Shown one piece after another: positions 16,980-25,519 of a stretch of 64,000 bases of DNA (its first letter is position 1; each line of letters opens with the position of its first letter). The position numbers and the translations under genes were made by a program. This DNA comes from Actinorugispora endophytica. GTDB taxonomy: Bacteria; Actinomycetota; Actinomycetes; Streptosporangiales; Streptosporangiaceae. The stretch covers positions 186,001-250,000 of the forward strand of contig NZ_SNYN01000002.1 of NCBI RefSeq assembly GCF_004363075.1, read 5' to 3'. Under the pieces are notes generated by a model. That model had not been told where the DNA came from. It did no database searches and saw nothing but the letters and a program-made list of their open reading frames with translations.

Positions 16980-17881
16980 AGCCCGTGCTCCGCGGTGTAG
17001 GCCTCGATCTCGTCCCGCGTCCAGACCCGGTCGGCGACGGCGAACCGGTGCCGCAGCGCGAGGGTGTCGCCGTGGCCGAGGACGATCTCCTCGTGGAACG
17101 CCGGTGACGGGTTGACGGCCGGGAACGGTTCGTTGCGGACGAACCAGGTGAGGGCGCCGCGGCTGGAGGAGCCGGCGAAGACGACGAGCGTGGAGCCGCC
17201 GTCGACGTCGTCGTTGAGGCCGGTGTAGGCGAGCCAGGGCGAGTCCGCGGTGCCCATGGCCTCCGGCCCGCCGCCCCCGCCGGCGGTGAGGACCTCGCCG
17301 CCGGTGAGGCCCCGGGGGCCGCGCCAGAACCAGCCGGTGTAGCCGGCGTTGTCCCGGCCGTGGGTGGTGGGGCTGCCCAGCTCCAGGTCCTCGCCGCGGA
17401 CGTTGCGCAGCTCGCTGGCGACGTCGAGCGCCCAGACGCCCCGCCCGGGGTCCACGCCGTGGAAGCGCAGGGTCCGGTGCTCGGAGACCCACTCCTCGCC
17501 GGTGGAGGCGACCCAGGTGAGCTCCTCGGACAGGGTCAGCTCGTCCCCGGTGAGGTCGATGGCGCCGAAGCCGTCGTGCCGCATCGACCCGACGTTGTCC
17601 AGGGGGACGTAGCCGGTGCCGTGCACGTAGGTGTTGCCGCCCCAGAAGTTCTGGCCCGACACGTGCGACCACGTCATCTGCAGGCCCTTGTGCCAGCGGT
17701 GGTCGTGCGGCCTGTGGGCCGACACCGGCGCGCCGGACAGGGTGCGCATCGGGTGCAGGTAGGGCTTGGGGGCCTCGAACGCGGGGATGTCCGCGCCGTA
17801 GACGTAGACCGCGATCTCGACGCCGCCGACGGCGACGCCGACGCTTGTTCCGTGCTCGTGGGTCACTGTCAGCGGGCTCAT
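16976..17881 (-). CDS. PmoA/DUF6807 family protein
   Basis: A 301-residue protein of the PmoA-like family (DUF6807). The conserved core is the His-rich HRPHDHRWHKGLQMTWSHV near residue 56 and the ELGSPTTHGRDNAGYTGWFW block. The family is often found beside Gfo/Idh/MocA oxidoreductases in sugar or uronate pathways, as here. Its catalytic role is not established. The ATG overlaps the stop of the upstream oxidoreductase gene (ATGA) and its own stop overlaps the cupin start, so the three genes form a tightly coupled operon. Confidence 0.85.
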   Translation of the reverse strand: MSPLTVTHEHGTSVGVAVGGVEIAVYVYGADIPAFEAPKPYLHPMRTLSGAPVSAHRPHDHRWHKGLQMTWSHVSGQNFWGGNTYVHGTGYVPLDNVGSMRHDGFGAIDLTGDELTLSEELTWVASTGEEWVSEHRTLRFHGVDPGRGVWALDVASELRNVRGEDLELGSPTTHGRDNAGYTGWFWRGPRGLTGGEVLTAGGGGGPEAMGTADSPWLAYTGLNDDVDGGSTLVVFAGSSSRGALTWFVRNEPFPAVNPSPAFHEEIVLGHGDTLALRHRFAVADRVWTRDEIEAYTAEHGL

Positions 17882-19020
17882 CGGGCCACCTCGGTCTCGT
17901 CGCGGGCGGGGGTGTCGGACTCGCGGCGGCGGCCGCCGTCGAGGCGCTCGTAGAACGGGCTGCCGGGCCCCAGTTCCGAGCGCAGCACCGGACGGCCGGT
18001 GACCGCGGACCGGTACAGGCCGGTGATCAGCTCCATGCTCCGCCGCCCGTCGTCGCCGCTGGCCGGCGGCCGGACCCCGGAGTCCATCGCGTCGAGGAAC
18101 GCGCCGAGCTGCGCGGCGTGCGAGCTCGGCACGTCGGAGGCCGGCCGCCAGGACCGCGCGCGCTCCTCGCCCACCCCCTCGCGCGGGGTCCAGGTCCAGT
18201 CCGCGTTGTCGTAGCCGTACAGGTGCGACAGCTCCACGGTCGCGTCGCTGAAGTCGAACCGCAGGTAGCTCTCCTGGCGGGGGGAGAGCACGCTGTTCAC
18301 GACCGACACCAGGGCCCCCGACTCGAACCCCACGGCGGCCACGGACACGTCCTCGGTCTCCACGTCCCGGGCGAGCGTGCCCATCATGGCGCGGACCTCC
18401 CGCCAGTCGCCCAGCAGCGACAGCATCAGGTCCATCTGGTGGATCCCGTGCCCCATCGTCGGCCCGCCGCCCTCGCTCGCCCACGTCCCCCGCCACGGCG
18501 CGGTGTAGTAGGCGTCGTCCCGGTACCAGAGGGTGTGGCACACCCCCACCAGCGGCCGGCCCAGCGCCCCGTCGGCGATCTGCCGGCGCAGGGCGCGCGC
18601 CGCCGAGCCGAACCGGTGCTGGAACACGTACCCGACGTACGGGCCGCCCGCGCGCTCGGAGGCGGCCATCTCGTCGTACTCGGCCAGCGAGAGGGCGGGC
18701 GGCTTCTCGCACCACACCCACGCCCCGGCGGCCAGGCACTCCAGCACCGCGTCGCGGTGGGACGCGGGCGGAGTGCAGACGATCACCAGGTCCGGGCGGT
18801 CGGCCGCCAGCGCCGCAGCCAGGTCCGTGCCGCTGCGCCCCACCCCCCACTCGGCCGCGAACGCCGCCGCGCGGCCGCCGTCCACGTCGACGACCGAGAC
18901 CACCTCGACCCGGTCGGCGTGCGCGCGGACCGCCGGCATGTGGCGGCCGCCGGCGATCGCGCCCGCTCCGACCACCGCGATCCGGTACCGCTTCCTGTCT
19001 CCTGGCGTCACCACATCCAC
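17878..19020 (-). CDS. Gfo/Idh/MocA family oxidoreductase
   Basis: A ~380-residue NAD(P)-dependent sugar oxidoreductase. The N-terminal Rossmann motif is VVGAGAIAGGRH, and the conserved EKPPALS block in the position of the EKP motif supplies the catalytic Lys. The C-terminal domain carries GTWASEGGGPTMGHGIHQMD. It oxidises or epimerises a sugar or inositol-like substrate. It is the first gene of a three-gene operon with PmoA-like and cupin genes. Three GTG codons (19020, 19014, 19011) are possible starts; GGAGG at 19025-19029 allows the first two. A LacI-type operator lies 61 bases upstream. Confidence 0.87.
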   Translation of the reverse strand: MDVVTPGDRKRYRIAVVGAGAIAGGRHMPAVRAHADRVEVVSVVDVDGGRAAAFAAEWGVGRSGTDLAAALAADRPDLVIVCTPPASHRDAVLECLAAGAWVWCEKPPALSLAEYDEMAASERAGGPYVGYVFQHRFGSAARALRRQIADGALGRPLVGVCHTLWYRDDAYYTAPWRGTWASEGGGPTMGHGIHQMDLMLSLLGDWREVRAMMGTLARDVETEDVSVAAVGFESGALVSVVNSVLSPRQESYLRFDFSDATVELSHLYGYDNADWTWTPREGVGEERARSWRPASDVPSSHAAQLGAFLDAMDSGVRPPASGDDGRRSMELITGLYRSAVTGRPVLRSELGPGSPFYERLDGGRRRESDTPARDETEVAR

Positions 19021-19080
19021 CTGTCCTCCGGCGGGCCGCGCTCGTGAGGCCCTTCCGGCGCGTCTCGTTCGCCCCTGGTG

Positions 19081-19098
19081 TTGGAAAGCGCTATCCCA
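19081..19098. promoter_or_regulatory. LacI-family-type operator
   Basis: TTGGAAAGCGCTATCCCA is centred on AGCGCT with near-symmetric GGAAA/ATCC flanks, the hallmark of LacI-family sites. It lies upstream of the sugar oxidoreductase operon, and no LacI gene is present in the window. Confidence 0.7.
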
Positions 19099-19142
19099 GT
19101 GGTCAGTCAACCATCCCGGGCAGGTGCTTGACAATGAGGAGC

Positions 19143-19901
19143 TCAGGCGGGGCGGTGGGCTCTGATGAGGTGGCGCGTGGAGTGCGTGACGAAGGGGCCG
19201 TCGCGCTCGACGAGTTCGTGGAGGTCCCTCAGCCGGTCGCGGTAGGCCGCCACGGTGAACCCGGGGACCCACCAGACCAGTTTGCGCAGCAGGTAGACGA
19301 CCGCGCCCACGTCGTGGATCTCGACGCGCAGGCGCGCCGTCCGCACCTCCGCGACCTCGAGTCCGGCCGCCCGCGCCGCGGCGGCCTCGTCGTCGGGGCG
19401 GCGGTCACGGCGGGCCTCCGGCCGGGGGCCGAGGAAGAACTCGGTGAGTTCCAGGACGCTCGCCGGGCCGACGTGCTGGGCCAGGTAGGTTCCCCCCGGC
19501 CGGAGGACGCGGGTGATCTCCTCCCACCGAAGGGAGATCGGGTGGCGGCTGGTGACGAGGTCGAAGGCGCCGTCGGCGAAGGGCAGCGGCGACCCGTCCG
19601 GGGCGGCCACGACCGCGACGCCCCGGGGGTGCAGGAGCGCGGTGGCCTTCGCGAGGTTCGGGGGGAACGACTCGGTGGCGACCGCGAGCCTCGGGACGAC
19701 GGGCGCCTCCGCCAGGACCTCGCCGCCTCCCGTCTGGACGTCGAGCGAGGCGTCGGCGCGGGCGAGGTGCTCCGCGAGCATGCGGGAGTACCCCCAGGGC
19801 GGGCGCTCCTCGGTGGCGCGCCCCTCCAGCCAGGAGAAGTCCCAGCCGTCGACGTCGACCGCCTCGGCCTCCGCGACGAGGTCCTCGAATGATCTGTCCA
19901 T
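19143..19901 (-). CDS. class I SAM-dependent methyltransferase
   Basis: A 252-residue enzyme of the Methyltransf_11 type. The SAM-binding glycine motif is partly replaced (DVQTGGGEVLAEAP near residue 54), followed by VVAAPDGSPLPFADGAFDLVTSRHPI and a VLRPGGTYLAQHVG block near residue 134. The N-terminus (DGWDFSWLEGRATEERPPWG) is typical of this actinobacterial subgroup. The substrate is unknown. It starts at ATG 19901 and is not obviously linked to the sugar operon, from which it is separated by that operon's promoter. Confidence 0.82.
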   Translation of the reverse strand: MDRSFEDLVAEAEAVDVDGWDFSWLEGRATEERPPWGYSRMLAEHLARADASLDVQTGGGEVLAEAPVVPRLAVATESFPPNLAKATALLHPRGVAVVAAPDGSPLPFADGAFDLVTSRHPISLRWEEITRVLRPGGTYLAQHVGPASVLELTEFFLGPRPEARRDRRPDDEAAAARAAGLEVAEVRTARLRVEIHDVGAVVYLLRKLVWWVPGFTVAAYRDRLRDLHELVERDGPFVTHSTRHLIRAHRPA

Positions 19902-19956
19902 CGCACCAGTATCGCGGAACCGCGGCCGCTCCTCCCGGACCGGCCCGCGGGGCGCC

Positions 19957-20400
19957 TCAGGGGGTGAGGCGCATGAGGGCGCTGGAGCCGTCCAGGGCGA
20001 CCAGGGCGACGGTGATGCCGTTCATGACGAAGGTGTAGGGCTGTTCCCCGTCCGGCGGCGGGAGGTGGCCCGAGAGCGTGATGCCGGCGCCGTACCCGCT
20101 CATGCTCAGCCCCTCCTCGTCGACCGCGTCGACCACGAACCGGTCCACGCCGTGGGCGCCGTCCATGGCGAACTCGTCGCCCTCCTCCACCAGGACCTCG
20201 CAGTCGGCGTCGGCGCAGGCGTCCAGGTCGGTGCCGTCGGCCGCCTCGGGCACGGCCTCGGCGACGGCGGAGGGGGACGGGGACGGGGAGGGGCTCGCCT
20301 CGGCGTCGGCCGGGTCCTGGTCGGCCGGAGCGGCGGCGCAGCCGCCGAGCAGGAGGGCCGTGGCGACGGCGGCCAGGATGGGGAGGGGGGTGGTGGTCAT
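19957..20400 (-). CDS. secreted lipoprotein, function unknown
   Basis: A 147-residue lipoprotein. The signal peptide ends with the lipobox LLGGC (Cys at residue 21), followed by a Ser/Pro-repeat linker (ASPSPSPSPSAVAEA) and a small acidic beta-rich domain containing two Cys in DACADADCEVLVEEGD. The linker is the usual spacer for proteins anchored on the outer face of the membrane. I do not recognise the domain. It is monocistronic. Confidence 0.75.
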   Translation of the reverse strand: MTTTPLPILAAVATALLLGGCAAAPADQDPADAEASPSPSPSPSAVAEAVPEAADGTDLDACADADCEVLVEEGDEFAMDGAHGVDRFVVDAVDEEGLSMSGYGAGITLSGHLPPPDGEQPYTFVMNGITVALVALDGSSALMRLTP

Positions 20401-20651
20401 GGCGCCTCGTCCTTGGTCCGATCGTGCGAGGAGGGAGGCCGCGCGACGCGGCCCCGTGACCGAGCGTCCTGTCCCGGTTACGCGCAACCCTATCCCCGGG
20501 GTCCGCGCCTGTCGTGGCGTTCGCCGAAACCGCCGGACGGCACGGTCCCACCAGAGGGGCCGGCCACCCCTCCGGCGGCTCCGCGGCCCCGCCCCGGCGA
20601 CGCGCGCCGGACGCTCCCGCGCTGTCCGCGGCCGTGGGTACGCTGGCGGCC

Positions 20652-21002
20652 ATGGAGCGCACACCGTACCCGGCCGCCGAGGCGCCCCCCGGACCGGGGG
20701 TGGCCGCGGCCTCCGAGCCGGGGGCGGACCCCACCGTCGAGCACCTGGCCGCGACCCTCCGCCGCCGACGCGAGGAGCTCGCCGACGCCGTCGGCGCCCG
20801 GATCGGCCAGGGGGCCGTGGTGCACCAGGTCGAGACGCAGTACTGGGCGGGCGTCCCCGTTCCGGCGGTCGCGTGCCGGGCCGCCGTCGACCCGCTGCGG
20901 CTGCACCCGGCCGCGAGCCCGGTGACGTGCCGCCGCTGCCTGTCCCGGGGCGGGGTCGAGCGCGACCACCAGGTGCCGGGACAGACCGCGCTGGGGGTGT
21001 GA
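20652..21002 (+). CDS. small Cys-containing protein, function unknown
   Basis: A 116-residue protein whose C-terminal part reads VETQYWAGVPVPAVACRAAV then VTCRRCLSRGG. The Cys and CxxC pattern suggests a small zinc-binding site. The first 30 residues are Ala/Pro rich and probably disordered. I chose ATG 20652 (MERTPYP) because upstream codons in this frame are low-complexity and lack a ribosome site. The role is unknown. The gene is followed immediately by palindrome copy B. Confidence 0.55.
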   Translation: MERTPYPAAEAPPGPGVAAASEPGADPTVEHLAATLRRRREELADAVGARIGQGAVVHQVETQYWAGVPVPAVACRAAVDPLRLHPAASPVTCRRCLSRGGVERDHQVPGQTALGV

Positions 21003-21024
21003 GGGCGGTCCGCCGACCCGGATC

Positions 21025-21098
21025 CTCTCCGGTGATCTTGACCTTTTCGGGGTCTCAGAGACGGTTGAGACCCCGAAAAGGTCAAGATCACCGGAGAG
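21025..21098. repeat. long intergenic palindrome, copy B (perfect)
   Basis: Arms 21025-21056 and 21067-21098 are perfectly complementary over 32 bases around a 10-base loop (AGAGACGGTT). The arm contains GATCTTGACCTTTTCGGGG, shared by four other copies. It begins 23 bases after a + strand stop codon. Confidence 0.92.
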
Positions 21099-21378
21099 AG
21101 CGCCAAGGAGCCGGCGAATCCCCGACACCGAGACACCCCCGAGGCGGAAACTCCATAGGGAAGCTCCGGCGCGGGGGTGATTCGGCGTGCGCGAACCCGC
21201 GCGCGGTGTACAAGGCGCCCACCAGCAGGAACAGGCCCAGCACGACAACGGCGGAGCCCGCCCCCGCGGCCAGGCCCGTCAGGACCACGGTGAAGGAGAC
21301 CAGGGCCGGCGGCAGGCCCAGGAGGACGTAGCGGGTGTCGGTGACGACCCGGACGAGGGGGTTGTCGGTCGTGTTCAT
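21088..21378 (-). pseudogene. truncated sensor-domain gene
   Basis: The first ~66 residues (VVTDTRYVLLGLPPALVSFT to LLVGALYTARGFAHAE) match the start of the putative sensor domain (PF13796 type), which normally continues for about 200 residues and is often fused to a histidine kinase. Here the frame leaves the domain at about 21180, runs into repeat 2 and stops within palindrome copy B. No remaining sensor or kinase sequence follows. The start ATG 21378 is intact. It is a 3'-truncated remnant and any product would be a two-helix membrane peptide. Confidence 0.7.
21110..21193. repeat. repeat 2, head-to-head pair
   Basis: The right half (21158-21193, with CGGCGCGGGGGTGATTCGGC) matches copies at 11203 and 47946. 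The left half (21110-21154) is an inverted, diverged copy containing GCGAATCCCCGACACCG. The pair sits at the 3' break of a sensor-domain gene. Confidence 0.7.
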
Positions 21379-21543
21379 GGCCTCGAAACTACGCGCGGCC
21401 GGGCCCGGCGTCAGGGTCGCGCGGACGTGGATCGGAGGTGGTGCCGGCTCCCCCTCCGGCAGGAGTCCCTCCCCCCTCCGCGAGGGCCGGCCCGGGGCCC
21501 GGGCCCGGTGCAGGCGCGTGCGGCGGCCCGGTCCTCGCGCGGG

Positions 21544-21915
21544 TCAGCCCTCGTGCGCGGTGAGGGCGTAGCCCTCGGGGCCGGTGAAGGTGAACGTGCG
21601 GCCGAAGGGGCTCTCACGCGGCGGGCCGGTGACGGCGACCCCGGCGGCGGCGAGCCGGTCGTGCAGCCCCTGGGCGTCGGCGGTGCGGAACCACAGGGCC
21701 ACGCCGAGGCCGGGCCGCGCGGCGCTGTCGAGGTCGACTCCGGGCAGCGGTTCGCGGACGGCGAAGGGGATCGGCTCGGTGGCGAACACCACCGCGCCGG
21801 GAGGCGAGGCGGGGGCCCTTCGCAGTCCGAGGTGCTCCTCGCAGAAGGCGGCGGCCGCCTCGACGTCGCGTACCTGCAGTGCGACGAAGTCGGGGCCGTC
21901 GACGGTGGCGGTCAT
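21544..21915 (-). CDS. VOC-family (glyoxalase-like) protein
   Basis: A 123-residue vicinal-oxygen-chelate fold protein with two beta-alpha-beta-beta-beta modules: FVALQVRDVEAAAAFCEEHL at the start and GPEGYALTAHEG at the end. VOC proteins include glyoxalases, dioxygenases and antibiotic-binding proteins; this short form is often a resistance or detoxification protein. It is divergent from the MarR regulator, with two identical palindromes between them, so MarR control is very likely. Confidence 0.85.
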   Translation of the reverse strand: MTATVDGPDFVALQVRDVEAAAAFCEEHLGLRRAPASPPGAVVFATEPIPFAVREPLPGVDLDSAARPGLGVALWFRTADAQGLHDRLAAAGVAVTGPPRESPFGRTFTFTGPEGYALTAHEG

Positions 21916-21934
21916 GGGGTCTCCTCGATTTCTT

Positions 21935-22000
21935 CATGTCAGGACTTTGACATGAGAGACTGTACGTGCGACGGGCTCCCTATGTCAAAATGCTGACATG
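21935..22000. promoter_or_regulatory. two MarR operators in a divergent promoter
   Basis: CATGTCA-N6-TGACATG at 21935-21954 and TATGTCA-N6-TGACATG at 21981-22000 share arms and spacing and are 46 bases apart. The second overlaps the marR start codon and the first precedes the VOC gene. They fit repression of both genes by the MarR product. Confidence 0.85.
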
Positions 22001-22459
22001 GAAGACCGGAAGGCCGTGGACCCGCCCCACCCCGCTCAGGACGTCACCGAGCACGTGGGGTACCGACTCAAGCGCTCCGCCGCGGCGCTGCGCGGCGCCA
22101 TGGACAGGGCGCTGCGCGAGCACGGCCTGACGGTGCCGCAGTACGCGTGCCTCGAACTCCTCGACGAGAGGCCGGGCCTGTCCAACGCCGAACTCGCCCG
22201 CGGCGCGTTCGTCACGCGCCAGTCCATGAACGTCGTCCTCCGGGGGCTCCAGGACGCGGGCCTGACCTCCCGGCCCGCCGCCGCCGACCGCGGCCGCGCC
22301 CTTCCCGCGCACCTCACCGCCGAGGGCCGCGCCCGTCTCGACGCGGCCCGGTCCGTCGTCTACGCCATCGAACGGCGCATGGTCGACGCGGTCCCGCAGC
22401 GGCGCCTGGCCGCGCTCCTCGCCGACCTCGACCGCATGGCGGAGGCCCTCGACGGCTGA
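21998..22459 (+). CDS. MarR-family regulator
   Basis: A 153-residue winged-helix repressor. The HTH is at about residues 60-85 (LSNAELARGAFVTRQSMNVV) with the wing near RPAAADRGRALPAHLTAEGR. MarR proteins respond to small phenolic or oxidising compounds and act as dimers on short palindromes, as found in the shared promoter. Its start ATG lies inside the second palindrome, indicating autoregulation. The partner gene is the divergent VOC protein, forming a compact resistance-type module. Confidence 0.92.
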   Translation: MEDRKAVDPPHPAQDVTEHVGYRLKRSAAALRGAMDRALREHGLTVPQYACLELLDERPGLSNAELARGAFVTRQSMNVVLRGLQDAGLTSRPAAADRGRALPAHLTAEGRARLDAARSVVYAIERRMVDAVPQRRLAALLADLDRMAEALDG

Positions 22460-22730
22460 CCCGCGGACCCGCGCGGGGCGGCGGTGGCGTGCGGCGGGCG
22501 AGGGAGCCGCCGGAGACGACGGCCCCGTCCGTGGAGCGGATCGCGCGGACGGCCGGGTCCGGACCGGCGGGGACCCCGCGCCGCCATTCCGCCCGGCAGG
22601 CCGGCACCGGACGAGGGCTTACCGGGCGGCCTTCCACACCCCTGGCCACCCGCGGCGCCGTGGTCCTGCCGGTGGTCCCGACGTTGTCGCCCCGGCCCGG
22701 CCCCGCCTCCCGCGCCGACACGGGGACGGC

Positions 22731-23702
22731 CTATCGCGGCTTCCCCGTCCGGGCCGCCCGGTAGTGCGACGGCGGGACCCCGTACCGGCTGGTGAACGCC
22801 TGGCGGAGGGTCTCGGCCGTCCCGAACCCGCAGCGCGCCGCCACGCTCGGCATGGGCAGCGACGTGGTGGCCACCAGATGGGCGGCCGCCTCGGCGCGGG
22901 CGTCCCGGACGAACCGGCCCGGCGTCCGTCCCAGGTGGGTGAGGAACAGCCGGGTGAGGTGTCGGACGCTGACACCGCCCACGTCCGCCAGCGCGTCCGT
23001 GGTGAGGTCGCCGTCCAGGTGCGCGCCGATGTGGTCGACCACCCGCCGGACCAGGCCGTGGTCGGGGGGAGGGGCCGCGGTGAACATGCTCATCTGCGCC
23101 TGGTTGCCGGGCCGCTGGAGGTAGGTCACCAGATCGCGTGCGACCGACCGGGCGAGCTCTGCGCCGTGGTCCTCCTCGATGAAGGCCAGTGTCAGGTCCA
23201 GGGCGCTGGTGATGCCCGCCGAAGTGGACACCGCGCCGTCGCGGATGTAGATCGGGGCGGGGTCGACGGTGACCTCCGGATGGCGGGCTGCGAGGTCGTT
23301 CGCGAACCGCCAGTGGGTGGTGGCGCGCCTGCCGTCGAGCAGACCGGCGGCGGCCAGGACGCTCGCCCCGGTGCACACCGACGCCACCCGGCGGCTCTCC
23401 CGGGCCAGGCGCCGGACGTGGCCGACGATCAGCGGGTCGGCGGCGGCCCGCACGTGTCCCCGGCCACCGGAGACGACCAGCGTGTCGAGCGGGCCGGTGA
23501 GCCGCTGGAGCGACTGCTGGCTCTGCAGCGTCAGCCCCGTGCCGCAGGCGATCGGGCGTCCCCCGGGGCTGGCGACCCTCGTGCGGTACTCGGTCCGCGC
23601 CGATCCGATCGCGTTCGCCATGGCCAGGGCCGTGGTGACGCACGCGATGTCGAGCAGCTCCGCGTCGTCGTACCCCACCACCACGACCTGGCGTGACCTC
23701 AT
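22731..23702 (-). CDS. GlxA-type AraC regulator with DJ-1/PfpI domain
   Basis: A 323-residue transcription factor. Residues ~5-165 form a DJ-1/PfpI domain with the nucleophile-elbow Cys in ASVCTGASVLAAAGLLDG. Residues ~225-320 form the AraC DNA-binding domain with two HTH motifs (LTTDALADVGGVSVRHLTRL and MPSVAARCGFGTAETLRQAF, ending FTSRYGVPPSHYR). This GlxA-like architecture is a one-component sensor that does not need enzymatic activity. It is divergent from a membrane-protein gene across ~100 bases and may control it. Confidence 0.92.
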   Translation of the reverse strand: MRSRQVVVVGYDDAELLDIACVTTALAMANAIGSARTEYRTRVASPGGRPIACGTGLTLQSQQSLQRLTGPLDTLVVSGGRGHVRAAADPLIVGHVRRLARESRRVASVCTGASVLAAAGLLDGRRATTHWRFANDLAARHPEVTVDPAPIYIRDGAVSTSAGITSALDLTLAFIEEDHGAELARSVARDLVTYLQRPGNQAQMSMFTAAPPPDHGLVRRVVDHIGAHLDGDLTTDALADVGGVSVRHLTRLFLTHLGRTPGRFVRDARAEAAAHLVATTSLPMPSVAARCGFGTAETLRQAFTSRYGVPPSHYRAARTGKPR

Positions 23703-23800
23703 GAGCAGAGCATAGGCCGAAAGGCCCGGCATCCCAAGGTTCCGGACATCTCCGGCCGCCGGACCGGACGCTGGAGGGGGCGGGACGCCACAGTCGGACC

Positions 23801-24427
23801 ATGAGGAAAACCACTTCTGCTCCCGCTCCCGCTCCCAATCCCACCGATGAGGCGGAGGCGGGCGGACACGCCCGCTTCCCGCGCCTCGCCGCAGCACTCG
23901 CACGACGCTGGCCGACATGGCTGGCGGTCGCCTTCGCCGCCGTTGTCCTGGTCGACCTGGACGACGGGCGCGGGTTCGCGGCCGTCCTCCTGATCGCCGC
24001 ACTGGGCTACCTGGCCACGGCGGTCATCGACCGTCCCGGCGCGATCTGGGGTGTGATCGCGGGACTGGTGGCGCTCCTGGCGCTCGTGAGGACGTGGGAC
24101 GTCGACCCGTGGCTCCTCCTCGCGCCGCTCGCGCTCCTGCTCGTCGTGGCCGGCCTGGTCCGCGGACAGCTGCGCCGACCCGGGCTGTTCGCGCTGCAGA
24201 CCCCGGCGCTTCTGGCCTTCGGCGCGATCGCGCTGGGCGCCCCGCACGTCCCCCCGGGCCTCGGCCATCTCCTGGTCGCCGCGGGGCTGCTCGGCCACGC
24301 CGCCTGGGACGCGGTCCACTGGCGGTCCGGCAGGGTCGTGGCGCGCCCGTTCGCGGAGTGGTGCGGCGTTCTCGACCTCCTGCTCGGGGTGGCCGTCCTC
24401 CTGCTGGCGGCGGCCACCCGGCTGTGA
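23801..24427 (+). CDS. multi-pass membrane protein
   Basis: A 208-residue protein with a ~35-residue polar N-terminus and about six hydrophobic helices (for example WLAVAFAAVVLVDLDDGRGF, AIWGVIAGLVALLAL and LLGVAVLLLAAATRL). No transport or enzyme motif is evident. It is divergent from the GlxA-type regulator and convergent with the siderophore-interacting-protein gene. Function unknown; the pairing with the AraC-type regulator is the only contextual clue. Confidence 0.75.
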   Translation: MRKTTSAPAPAPNPTDEAEAGGHARFPRLAAALARRWPTWLAVAFAAVVLVDLDDGRGFAAVLLIAALGYLATAVIDRPGAIWGVIAGLVALLALVRTWDVDPWLLLAPLALLLVVAGLVRGQLRRPGLFALQTPALLAFGAIALGAPHVPPGLGHLLVAAGLLGHAAWDAVHWRSGRVVARPFAEWCGVLDLLLGVAVLLLAAATRL

Positions 24428-24446
24428 GGGTTCGGGGCGGCGCCGG

Positions 24447-25289
24447 TCAGCCGTGGCGCCAGTAGCCGCAGAAGGTGATGTGCGGCTTGGGGACACCCGC
24501 GCCCACCCAGTGCCTCCGAAGGCCGGTCGCCAGCCCCTGCTCGCCGACCACCCAGCCGTAGAAGGGCCCGTCCGGCAGGGGAGCGGTCCGGACGGCGGAG
24601 AGGACGGTCCGGCCCGGGGCGGTGGCCTGCTCGCGGGCCAGCCAGGTCACCTCGACGCCGGCCGGCGCCGTCAGGTCCTGGCGGTCGGCCTCGGACGGCA
24701 CCTCGACGTAGGCGCGTCCGGTCGCGCCGGCCGGCAGCGAGCGAAGGACGCCCGCGACGGCCGGCAGCCCCGATTCGTCGGCGGCCAGCACGACGCTCGC
24801 CTCCAGACCGGCGGGCGGACGGAAGCCGAGGCCCTCGTCCAGGATCGCCACCGGATCGCCGGGGCGGCAGGCCAGGGCCCATTCCGAGGCGGTGGCCGGG
24901 GCGCTCCCGTCGGCCGGTCCGTGGACGACGAAGTCGACGTCGAGTTCGGCGCCCCCCGGCCCGTCCGGCCGGAATTCGCGGACCGTGTAGTTGCGCAGCA
25001 GCGGCCGGGTGGTCCTGTCCGTCATCAGGAAGCGCAGGTAGCTGATCGTGCCCAACCGCTCGGGCAGCCGTCCGAGGACCGACCGCCGCTGCTCGACCGA
25101 GCCGCTGACCGGGATGAAGATCCGGAACCACTGGTCGAAGCCGAGCGGGACGAACCGCTTCAGGTCGTCCCCGCCGAAGGTGACGCGGACGAAGTGGGGC
25201 GAGACCTGTTCCCGGCGTCGGACGGTGAGGACGAGCGCGCCCGCGGTCTCCGGCCCGGTCCGGGCCGTTCGCGTGTTCTGTCCGGCCAT
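24447..25289 (-). CDS. siderophore-interacting protein (FAD-dependent ferric reductase)
   Basis: A 280-residue protein of the SIP family. The N-terminal FAD-binding domain contains SPHFVRVTFGGDDLKRF and the RxYTxR element as RNYTVREFRP near residue 99. The C-terminal NAD(P)-binding domain includes VVLAADESGLPAVAGVLRSL and ends with GYWRHG. These proteins release iron from imported ferric siderophores by reduction in the cytosol. A DtxR/DmdR-type iron box lies 15 bases upstream of the start, so expression should rise when iron is scarce. Confidence 0.95.
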   Translation of the reverse strand: MAGQNTRTARTGPETAGALVLTVRRREQVSPHFVRVTFGGDDLKRFVPLGFDQWFRIFIPVSGSVEQRRSVLGRLPERLGTISYLRFLMTDRTTRPLLRNYTVREFRPDGPGGAELDVDFVVHGPADGSAPATASEWALACRPGDPVAILDEGLGFRPPAGLEASVVLAADESGLPAVAGVLRSLPAGATGRAYVEVPSEADRQDLTAPAGVEVTWLAREQATAPGRTVLSAVRTAPLPDGPFYGWVVGEQGLATGLRRHWVGAGVPKPHITFCGYWRHG

Positions 25290-25303
25290 GCCACTCCTTC
25301 TCA

Positions 25304-25322
25304 GTAGGCCAGCCTTACCTTA
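25304..25322 (-). promoter_or_regulatory. iron box (DtxR/DmdR/IdeR site)
   Basis: Read on the minus strand, TAAGGTAAGGCTGGCCTAC follows the 19-base iron-box pattern TTAGGTTAGGCTAACCTAA at most positions. It lies just before the siderophore-interacting protein gene, which matches its known use. Confidence 0.8.
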
Positions 25323-25519
25323 CCTTCCTCGGGTGGGTGTGGGAATCCCGTCCGCTGCCGTGTCGGACGGGAGCGCGCCACGGGCGGACGCGTCGTGGGC
25401 CGGCCGCGAGAACGGGCCGGGCCCCGGGGCAGACGACGGCCCTGGGGGAGCCGGACACCGGTGGGGACATCGTCCGCGCGCCGGGGCCCCGCCGTCCCCG
25501 GCGCGCGGACGGGCTCCGC
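25323..25519. other. intergenic, no feature seen
   Basis: About 200 bases between the iron box and the YCII gene end. No start with a ribosome site and no notable repeat. Confidence 0.4.
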
